Source: Melastoma dodecandrum (Eukaryota > Streptophyta > Magnoliopsida > Myrtales > Melastomataceae). From it: a stretch of 64,000 bases of DNA. Below the pieces are notes generated by a model. That model did no database searches, had not been told where the DNA came from, and saw nothing but the letters and a program-made list of their open reading frames with translations. The stretch lies in contig JARUPY010000154.1 of assembly GCA_029817715.1 (NCBI GenBank), forward strand, positions 2,321,501 through 2,385,500, given 5' to 3'. The number at the start of each line of letters is the position of its first letter. Positions within the stretch are counted from its first letter, which is position 1. Shown here in pieces: positions 12,057 to 21,435 of the stretch. The position numbers and the translations under genes were made by a program.

Positions 12057-13472
12057 ATGGTTTTCCCTTCACTCCCAGCTTACCTTGATCCCTCCAACTG
12101 GCATCAACAACAACATCAGGTAAGAGATTTCCCACCCCCAAAAATTCCTTTGCTTTCTTCCTCCCCAATCTCATCTCTCTAATGGCTTCAGACAAAAGAA
12201 ATCAAGGACACCCACAAGAGCAAAAAAGAAAAGGAAAAAAAAAAGTTATTTTGTTCCTCATTTGTTCTGCTTTTTCGGCCATAAGAAATCATCCCTCCTT
12301 GAATATACTTGAGGATATTTGATTTCTACTTTTCCTTCAATCCTTCTTTCTTTCTTCCTGCTTTTCTTTTTTCTCATTTGTATGTTTTTTTTTTAATTTT
12401 TTGGTAGCATCAAAGTCATCAGCAGGCTGGAAGTAGCGGTGCAAACCCTCATCCTCACCCTCATCACCTCCCGCCTCCACCACCACCTCCTCCGCCGCCG
12501 CCGCCTCCTTCACAGCAACAAGTACCACATGGAGCAGTCGGTGGGGGAGCAACAATCAGGCCGGGATCGATGGCCGAACGTGCCCGGCTCGCCAACATAC
12601 CGATGCCTGAGGCGGCCCTCAAGTGTCCCAGATGTGAGTCCACAAACACCAAGTTCTGCTACTTCAACAACTACAGCCTCTCGCAGCCTCGCCACTTCTG
12701 TAAGACCTGCAGGAGGTACTGGACCAGAGGAGGTGCGCTGAGAAACGTCCCCGTCGGTGGTGGCTGCCGAAGGAACCAGCGTACCAAGTCTTCAGGATCG
12801 AACAAATCGGACCAGCAGACCACGACATCGGCCTCTGGGGGTTCTGTGAGCAACAACAGCGGGAGCAATAACATGTTGGGTTCTAGTCCAGGCTCAGCTA
12901 CCGGTACTACAGCTGAAATACTCGGCCTGACGGCTCAGCTACCGCAGCTTGGATTCATGACCCCTCTCCACCATCCGCATCACCATCTCAGTGAATTCAG
13001 CTCCAACAAGATCGGCCTGAGTTATGGAGGGATTTCCTCACAACCGCTTGGTGGAATTGCAGGAGACCTGACGTTCCAGCTCCCTGGGGGAAGCAACAGC
13101 GGTGTCGGAGGGAATTCTCTGTTATCTGCCGCCGGAGCCGGAGGAATCGAGCAGTGGCGTATACAGCAGTTCCCCTACATCGGTAACTTAGACCTGCAAG
13201 CCGGGCTATACCCTACCTACGAAAGCGGAGGCGAGTCCTCATTAGTTCTGAGCAAGACCATCACTTCCGGGGTAACTTCACAGCTGGCTTCTGTGAAGAT
13301 GGAAGACAGCAACAACAACAACAGAGGCATCAACAACCAGGAGCTGAATCTGACTAGGCAGATGGTAGGCATCCAAGGGAACGAGCAGTTCTGGAGTACC
13401 GGCGGGAGTTCATGGACCGATCTTTCCGGTTTTACTTCTTCCTCGACTAGTAACAACAATAATGCCATATAA
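12057..13472 (+). CDS. Dof zinc-finger transcription factor (DOF5.1/DOF2.4/DOF3.6-like)
   Basis: Two exons, 12057-12119 and 12408-13472, are joined in phase 0 across a 288-nt GT-AG intron and encode 375 residues. Exon 1 encodes [15 protein letters not shown], the conserved N-terminal motif of the DOF5.1/DOF2.4/DOF3.6 subgroup. The Dof domain follows at about residues 94-145. It holds Cys94, Cys97, Cys119 and Cys122 in the C-x2-C-x21-C-x2-C spacing, with [19 protein letters not shown] after it. A poly-Pro/His-Pro tract lies before the domain, and Asn/Ser/Gly-rich tracts fill the C-terminal part. Dof proteins bind AAAG-core promoter elements in the nucleus. Relatives in this subgroup include the PEAR factors that act in vascular development; that role here is inferred. 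The gene looks intact. An internal ATG at 12570 would lack the N-terminal motif, so I chose 12057. Confidence 0.93.
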
Positions 13473-13502
13473 CTCATGAACTGGAAGTACACGACGACAA
13501 CA

Positions 13503-13575
13503 ATGATGATGATGAAGATGATGATGCTGGTGATGGGGATGGTGCTGATGACGATGATGGTGATAATGATGAGCA
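13503..13575 (+). repeat. GAT/GATG-rich simple repeat in the Dof 3' region
   Basis: Imperfect GAT repeats begin about 30 nt after the Dof stop codon, probably in the 3' untranslated region. No open frame of interest results. Confidence 0.8.
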
Positions 13576-15068
13576 AGTGAAGCTTTTGGGAAGCTTAGCT
13601 GTTGTTTTATTGTTAGTTAGTGTAGAAGGTTGGTGGAGTTTTCAAGTGCTCTCAGTAACACTTCGCCGTAGATGGATGATATCTTCGATCGGTAGACTTG
13701 GGGTCGGATGGAAGTGTTTCGTGCTTTTCTAGATACGAAACCCTAATTACTGCTGCTTATTCACTTGGTATAATGGGTGCTTTCTTTTTCTTTCTTCATT
13801 AAGCTCTAATATTTCTATTTATCTCACGATCTATTGATCTATTTCCGCAAAACTTATGATAACAAGGTTTTCTCTTATGACTATGAGAGAACGGTTGCCT
13901 TTCTTAATAGAGATTTGGAGGTCTCAGGTCAAAGTTCAGGTTGCAATTCAGTCTTGAGCTTGAACGAAGGAGACTTTAAGATGTGGTTTATACGAAGGTG
14001 ACTGAAATTGTGGGAATGAAATGGAAACTCCAATGCCAGTTAATCCATCGGCTGATTTCAAAATTAAAGAGTGCCAAGACAAAAAAGGGCACCTACACCT
14101 TTGTGAGAAAGAAAGTTGGACATAGATTCGGCGAAGCGATCCGCTGGAATGATAAATAGAATAGGGAGAACATTCCTTTTGGATTGGCGGAATACAGAGA
14201 GCTCGAATCTTCCGATACTGATCCTCAATTGCCATCGAGTCAAACCTTTTCTCGTGCAAAAATATCGACTCTCGTTGAGGTTTTCCTGGCAGCAAGCTAG
14301 AGATTCGATTCCTCGCGACTCAAGAGGAAATATTCATCGAAACATCTTTCGCCAGGGTCTATTGAAAGATGAGGACGCGGAAGGGAATATATTCCTTCTT
14401 CATCAGAGATGGCTTTTGGTTTGTTTATTAATGAATTGCGGGTCAAAAAAGGAGGGATGCTCGTGGTTTTTGAGCAGCCGCGGTTCGATTATAATAGTCG
14501 AAAGCAAGCAAGTAAAGATAGCGGCACAATAAGCAAAGCTACCAGCTCATATTTAATCCACGCACGGTGAAATTTACACGAGAGCAAACTCACTGAAAGA
14601 ATTATGCATGCATAAAACGAGGTGAGGTGGTGGTGTTAGCACGAGATGAATATAGAATTACGAGAAGTTACATGGTTTGCGTTATAGGGGAGGCTTGAGA
14701 GGGGTGCATGCAAAACGTGCATGAAAAAAAATGGCAAAATGTAATGATTGGTTAAAAGAGGTGGAGATGGAGATGGAGATGGGATGTCCCGACAGGCACT
14801 TCATAATGACGCAATAATTAAAATCCTTAAAAGAAGGATGATTTTTACAAAATCCTAGAGATTTGGGGAGGGGGGGGGGGTTCACTTTCACGATCATCGG
14901 GAAATCTAAAGGAGATGGAGAAGAAATATGGGAATCGGTCTCGGAGAGGGGGGGGGGGGAATATATTGGGTTTTGGGGAGAATTTTCCTTATGCTTCCGG
15001 ACCTCCCCCAAAAATTAAAAAGAGACAAAATAGAAAGAGAGGGTTTGGGCGATTCCCAAAAATGGGTG

Positions 15069-15107
<39 letters not shown>

Positions 15108-16312
15108 TGGTGTCAGCTTAAATCAAGCCAGAAAAGAACCGAAGATTTTGCATTCAACTCCCACCACACCACACTCTTTTCTAAAACAAAGGAAAAGAAG
15201 AAATAAAAGACAAAGCACTCCTTTGTCAGCATGCTGTCCCAAAGCCTGGGGGCGGTCCCCACTTGGAAGATTTAATGACAATTTTCAACTGCTCCAAAAG
15301 CAATTTCCATTTCTTAATTAATTTCGATAAAGACGTGAAAATAAAGTCGTTTTTGATTGGGCACTGCACTTTTTTTTGTATAGGAGATTTTTAATCTCTA
15401 GGAAGGCGGAAAAATAAAATAAAAGGAAAAAGGATTCCATATATATTATAGTGGTCGTTACAAGTAACCTCATTTTTGGAAGGCAAGCACGGCAAATTAA
15501 TTAGTTAATGCCATGAGGAAAGGCGGAAGCTTAATAGGGAAGATCGTTCATCCAAAACAGAGGAGCAGCATCCATTTTTAATCTACCACCACACCACAAT
15601 CATGGGCTTGTCTGTCAGTCACCGGGTCGAGGGTTAACCCTTAAACGGCCACACACACTACTTGATATCTCACTCTCGACTGATGCATCACTCCGGCCGA
15701 TCAACCTCTTTGCATCACCTAAATTGGCTTTCAATTCCATGACTTGACGGACTAATATAACAGCCACATATAGCAAGAGAGGTTCGTAAATGAACTCTCG
15801 AAAAAGGAATATGGCAGGTAAGTATGCCAGGTAGACCTGCCCAGAGCCGAATCAGGCTGTCATCTTTTTAGGTCTTCTACTAATATGCTTCGAAAATACA
15901 AATAGTCAAAGAAATGCCTATGCAAATTCCAAACAATGAAAATGAAAACATTCTAAGAATCTTTAGTACATGTTATGTATCAATTAAGAACACAAGTAGT
16001 TCACAAAAATGTAGTCCAACTAGAACTAAAGAATCATTGACTACAATGAGCACTTCCCACCACAGGATAAGATCGAAATGGTTTCCGATTGAATTCATAT
16101 GGAGTTCATCATAGAAACATGGATCCAAACTGGTTCACTCCAGAACTCAACAACAACAACGGTGGCGATCAAATATTCGCAAAGCAACAACTATTCACAA
16201 AGAACAAGAAATGCTAATTCCAAAAGACAATCGCCAATCAATCACAGCGGCGATTGATGGAAACAACACTTTAAACCCTATCAGCGGGATCTAAAAAAGA
16301 AGCGAGGAAGGA
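13576..16312. other. Intergenic; no gene recognised
   Basis: Open frames such as 14116-14532 have no recognisable motif. The interval contains G runs at 14870-14880 and 14948-14959 and an (AAG)n repeat at 15071-15106. I see no conserved coding segment. Confidence 0.45.
15071..15106. repeat. (AAG)12 microsatellite
   Basis: Twelve AAG units occur in tandem. Lysine- or arginine-rich frames through it are artefacts of the repeat. Confidence 0.92.
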
Positions 16313-16441
16313 ACCAAAGACGGTGCTAATGGGGTCCATGGCGACCTGGTTCTTAGCGGCATCGCCAATCAACCTCTCAGTGTTGGTGAAGCCGACGTAG
16401 AAGGGGGTGGTCCTGTTGCCCTGGTCATTGGCGATGATCAT
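16313..16441 (-). pseudogene. HSP70 N-terminal fragment (pseudogene)
   Basis: On the minus strand this segment encodes [19 protein letters not shown] followed by [15 protein letters not shown] and DPISTVF. These correspond to the ATP-binding N-terminus of cytosolic Hsp70, about 43 codons. Neither the preceding DLGTT-type start region nor the following ATPase domain is adjacent, so this is an isolated fragment. It was probably left by a partial duplication or carried by a mobile element. It cannot encode a chaperone. Confidence 0.85.
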
Positions 16442-16723
16442 TGATAACTCTATGAAAGTAAAGTTATTTGGTACTCTTAACGGGGCTTTACATGGCTAGT
16501 TAGACGAGTTTATGTTAGAGTTTTACAATTTTTTATCGTGTTTTTACTTCAGTTTAGTTTTAAGTTACTTTTGTTATTTTATTAAATCTTGAGCTTATTT
16601 TGAGAGTAATTGGAACCTAGTTGATGCATCTTAGATTTGTTTTGATTTGATGTAGGTAAATGAAGAGAATCATAAGTTGGGCAAGTGAAAATTGGATGAA
16701 AATTAATAAAGTGCTGAAAAGTT

Positions 16724-16836
16724 ACAGAGAGCAGAAGGACGCGTCCTTCAATCTCAAGGACGCGACCGTGAGGAACCAATAGACTACAGAGAGTAGAAGG
16801 ACGCGTTCCTCAATCTCAAGGATGCGACCTTCGACA
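16724..16836. repeat. Two-copy tandem repeat, period 62 nt
   Basis: The units start at 16724 and 16786. Each reads ACAGAGAG(C/T)AGAAGGACGCG and continues with CTCAAGGA(C/T)GCGACC. The surrounding AT-rich sequence (16450-17330) resembles long-terminal-repeat DNA, but I could not define ends. Confidence 0.75.
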
Positions 16837-17462
16837 ATCTGCATAAGATCTCGCCAAATCACTTGATTCATTCATTATTACGATTCGAAGAAAGAGAATG
16901 CATTAATTAATTACTCTTTTTATTATTCTTAGGTTATTTTGTTATTTATTTATTTTCTTAGGTTTTTCCTCTATTTTCCTCTCTCAAATAGCTTAGGATT
17001 AACAAGTGGGTTCGAGTCCAATCTTCCGTGGTGGAGCTCCTCTATTGCCGATGATAGAGTAGGAGGCTAAGTCTAAGAGGAAGTGAGGCGCGTTGACCTC
17101 GTAGGCAGGCCGATGCTAGATACGATGAAAGCAGATGAGGAATCACATCCCGACACACCTGTGTTCGAGGACCAATTGCCCCCTCCCTTGTATTATTACC
17201 ATAAATTTGCCAAGGCAAAGCCCGTTAAGGATGAGAATACCTAGGATACAGAGAAGAACATGGAAGAAGGGAGGCGTATTATGCCAAGTGAAGGACATGT
17301 TATTCCCCCTCCCCTGCGTTTGTAAACTTTAGGAATAACGATGTTTGGGTCCTCGATGTGGCCATTCGAATATTTATATCTCGCCCCCCCCCCCCCCCCC
17401 CTCTCTCTCTCACGCGCACGTAACCTCCTCCTCAGACCCGGACAGGAAAGAAACAACGCCTG
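16837..17462. other. Upstream region of the FUSC-like gene; C18 then CT repeat
   Basis: No gene is recognised. The interval includes an 18-nt C run (17384-17401) passing into a CT repeat about 60 nt before the FUSC-like start codon. This is a pyrimidine-rich leader typical of plant genes. Confidence 0.5.
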
Positions 17463-20245
17463 ATGGCGACCTACTGGGACGAGGAGATCAGATGGATCCG
17501 CCTCAAGTCAGGGTTGCGCACCGCCTTTGCCTGCTCCATCGTTGGCTTCACCTCCCTTTACGGCCCCGCCCTCGTCCGCGGATTGCTCTCCTACTCCGCC
17601 TTCTCCTACGCTACGGTCATCCTCATTCTCCCCGACGCCAACCTCGGAGATGGCTTGAGGGGGTTCTTGGACGTGACCTACAGCAGCATCCTCGTCCTCT
17701 TCATCTCCATCCTAAGCCTGAGGCTCGTCGACCCCTCACGGTTCAGTCCCCCGGTGGCGGCGGCCATGGTCACCCTCGCCTCTTTCGTGGTCACAGTGCC
17801 CAAGTCTACCCGACTGCTGTCCAAGAGGATCACTTTCGGGCAGCTGGTGATTGTGTATGTCGGGGCCGCAATCGAGAGGGAGAGGACAGAGGTATTGATG
17901 CACCTGGTGCGCGTCGCGTCCACACGATGCTCGGAGCCGCAGCTTCCCTCGTGTCCTTGTCCCTGCCACTCCCAAGGCTGGCTTGCATGGAGGTAAGTAG
18001 AGGGACTTCTCCCGAACACTTTGGAGCGGCTGCTGTCGTGAAAACGATACGTGAATGGATTACTAGATTTATTTTCTTTTCTACTTTCAATTTCTGAAAA
18101 GCCATCAAAAAAATAAATAAATCAATATCAACACTACATCAAGATCAAGCCAACTCATTCAAAGTTACTATATTACTATTTATTTATTTGGTGATTTTAT
18201 ATTCGGATGGTGATGACATTTTCGACTATCCCTTCTGATCTCCAAGAGTCCGCCGTCTCGTGTAATCATGCCCCCCCAGATCAGGCGGACTTGCCTTTTG
18301 TACGCCGACAATCTCCAAGAGGTTCAACCTCTACCAGGAGGCGTCGCTCGCGGAGGCGCAACCCCCCAGGACCTCTTATCTCAAGCTTCGTCTTTGTCTG
18401 CGATTGCCAAGAAGCTCGTCAGCTTCATCCAGCAACAAAAGGTAAGGAAAGCCTAGGGGATGGATTCATCTAACGGAGGGAATTCGTGATTTCGGGTGAT
18501 TAAATGTGAGTGTCTTACAGGACGGGATGCTGTGGGAGAGGCCCGGCATCAGGTTCCTGAAGCCAGGTCACATGGAGTTCGAGAAAAGGATAACGGAAGT
18601 TGAGCTTCCTCTACGAGGGATGGAGATGGCGCTGGCATCATCCCCTTCCCTACTTGCCAGGATCGGCCACGATGAGCTAAAAGACATATTGAACCTCGTC
18701 AAGTTATACAAAGTGCAGAGGCTCCGACAGTTAAAGCTCGTTGAGAGCTTTGATGCCACACCGTCGCCGCTGGTAAAATAGAAGTATGTACAAAAGCTCC
18801 TCCACAACTTCACTGCCGCCCCTCCCTCCGATGAACAGTTGCCAACTCTGTTCTTCATGTTTTGTATGACCTGCCCTTGTCGAGCAAGCCCATACAGAAT
18901 GAGACTCCAAATTCCGTTGACGAGGTGGAAAGTTCCGGCGGTATCTGAGAAACATCTTGCAGAACACGCAGTACACAAGACCCTGCAGTGAAAGTTTGGC
19001 TTTTGCAGCGAAATGTTCGCTGACGCTGGGTTTGGCGGTTTTGCTCGGCGTTCTGTACAATGTAGAGCAGGGGTATTGGTCAGGACTGATCGTGGCGATC
19101 AGCTTCGTCACAGGAAGGCATTCGACCTTTATGACAGCAAATGCACGAGCTCAGGGCACGGCAATAGGATCGTTATATGGAGTCATCTGTTACTTCATCT
19201 TCAAGAATGTTGCGGCTTGAAGTTCTTGTCCATCTTACCTTGGATTGTCGTAACCAGCTTCCTAAGACACAGCAGACTGTATGGCGAATCTGCCAGTATA
19301 TCGGCTTCGATAGCAGCATTGCTCATCTTAGGAAGAAAACACTATGGTCAGCCGAACAACTTCGCAATCGTGAGAGCAGCGGAGGCAGCGATCGGCCTAA
19401 TCTGCTTTGCCATGGTAGAATTTCTCTTAAAGCCCGTGAGGGCATCAACCCTCGCAAAAATCGAGATGTCGTTGAGCTGCAGGAAGCTTAAAGATTGTGT
19501 CGAGAGTGCCGTGTTTTGTTCTTCTACTATGGAGGCTGCAGCATTCAGGGACTTCTGGGAGAAGCATCGGCGGCTAAAGTCCCAGATCGCTACCTACAGA
19601 GGTCGTTTGTCTGAGGCCGAGGTGGAGCCTAACTTCTGGTTCATCCCCTGTCCACTCCCTTCCTACAGGAAGATGTTAGAGCTGCTCGAGAACACTGCCG
19701 AAGTCTTACAGCTGTTTGGTATGGAGATGGAGATCCTTTGGAAGCTTTCCCAGAACCTTGGTTTCGAGTGGGGAGCGATCCAAGATCCTATCCGTGAAGA
19801 TTTGGAAGTGGTCAAGGAAGATCTCATTTCTACGATAGAGTGCCTGAAAGAAGTGACTTCAATCAAGTCCCTCCCAGAACTCGAAAAGGAGCTCCAGAAG
19901 AGAAATGTGAAATGCGAAACGGGAACCGAGAAAGCAACCACCCTGACTACTTCTCCGAGTTTGAGTGTGGACAACGCTGAGGCAGGGAAGACCACGAGTA
20001 CCTTCCACGGAAGGTTGCATCCCCTGGTCCGGAGCATCCAGGAACATGAAGGCGACGAGAAGCATAAGAGCCAGATGGTGTTGTGTATAGGGAGCATCAA
20101 TTTCTGCTTGAATAAGCTGGTAGAAGGAATACTACTGCTAGAGGATGCAGTGAGAGAGATCGTTCAGAAGGAGAACCCCTCGTTCCATGTAAATCTCCCA
20201 GAAATTTCGCGAAAGGTCCGCATTCTGAAAATGGCAAACCATTAA
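17463..20245 (+). pseudogene. FUSC-type (aromatic acid exporter-like) membrane protein gene, disrupted
   Basis: The translated pieces match plant proteins of the fusaric-acid-resistance/AaeB-like group, predicted multi-pass membrane transporters of uncertain substrate. Exon 1 (17463-17992) starts MATYWDEEIRWIRLKSGLRT and contains several hydrophobic spans. Exon 2 is 18280-18441, exon 3 starts at 18521, and the frame ends at 20245. Splice sites are good: GAG/GTAAGT, then CAG/ATC; AAG/GTAAGG, then CAG/GAC. The frame is broken near 17925 (one base missing), near 18316 and at the C6 run 18362-18367 (compensating pair), by TAG at 18779-18781, and near 18862, 18928 and 19216. Homology continues in the next frame after each break, for example SLTLGLAVLLGVLY then WIVVTSFLRHSRLYG. 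The long soluble C-terminal part (about 19440-20245) is intact. Decay is likely, but clustered single-base indels could also be consensus errors. Confidence 0.8.
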
Positions 20246-20789
20246 ACGAGACGGTAATAAACCGCCTTCTGAAATATACACTGTGTGTATTGCAGCTATA
20301 CCTGCTGATAATACCATATCAAACAGCACTTTTTACGCTGCATCTGGGGTCACTATTGAAACACGAACATCCTGTCATCTTCGACGTAAAGCTTCTAGGT
20401 TTCTAGATTATTTGCAGGACTAAGGGAACGACATCAGCCCTGGCCAGAGGGATACATATGATAAGCTACACAGCACCGGTAGTCGCCTGACAAATGAATT
20501 GTAATATAAGATGGAATTGGACGATGACAGTGATGATGGTGACAATGTTGGTTGTCGAATGCGATGTAAGGCAGTTTCAGATCCTGAAATGAACTTGCCA
20601 ACCTCCTCCATTCTTTACTCTTCTCCATACTTGAATTAAAAGGTTTGCTTGCTTTCGCTTAACTTCTACTCAAACTGCCAAATAAACTAAAAGAGATATG
20701 TCTTAAGTTAACAGTGTTGTCAGCTATCCGAACGGTTCCGATTTGTGCCTTTGGATCCCTCATTTTCCCAGAGGACTTCCGACCATTGA
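20246..20789. other. Spacer between the FUSC-like and TBL genes
   Basis: No gene is recognised. It holds the 3' flank of the FUSC-like gene and the promoter of the TBL gene, both on the plus strand. Confidence 0.5.
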
Positions 20790-21435
20790 ATGATGAAACA
20801 CTACTACAGAGGAAAGCTGCCCTTATCCGTAGTAGCGAGTCTTGTCCTTTTCTCAGGCGTGTTCAGTCTTCTCACTTACACGGAGAGAATCACCCCACTT
20901 TCTTTCGGTTTCAGACCCATCTTGAAGCTCAAGCTGTGCACCAGGAAAGAGGACGGGATCACAGGTGAGTCGACCCCTCTCCCCCCCTCCCCACCTGACA
21001 ATAGTGACTCTTGAAATGATATCTCAATGGCGAGCGGTGACGTGGTGCAGATGTCAGAAGGAACGATGCCACAGGACTGAACGATCCGGAACTCGATGAG
21101 AGGTTGGAATTTGACTCGGACGAGTGCAGCGTCGTGGATGGTAAATGGGTGTATGATAGTAACTTGGAGCCACTGTACACGGACACAAGCTGTCCATATC
21201 TCGATAGGCAGGTCTCTTGCATCAGAAATGGAAGGAATGATTCCGACTATCTGCGCTGGGTGTGGCAGCCTGACGACTGTCTCCTACCTCCGTAAGATTT
21301 AAGAGGCGAAGACTCTTATCATTTCTGTTCCTCTTCTCCAGATTCGTGACGATTCCATCCTTTCTCTAGTGATTGACTCATTTGGATGGAGGGTGCAGCT
21401 TCAATGCCGGCAGGGCTCTCGAGAGGCTACGTGGG

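Noticed and set aside
11795..12195. Minus-strand open frames rich in Val, Leu and Phe opposite the Dof leader
   Set aside because: They are translations of the CTA/CCT-rich leader repeat with no domain, and lie antisense to a clear gene.
14116..14532. 138-codon plus-strand frame downstream of Dof
   Set aside because: No motif or repeat supports it, and an overlapping minus-strand frame of similar length exists.
14915..15206. Lys- or Arg-rich small proteins
   Set aside because: The basic runs come entirely from the (AAG)12 microsatellite and the neighbouring G run.
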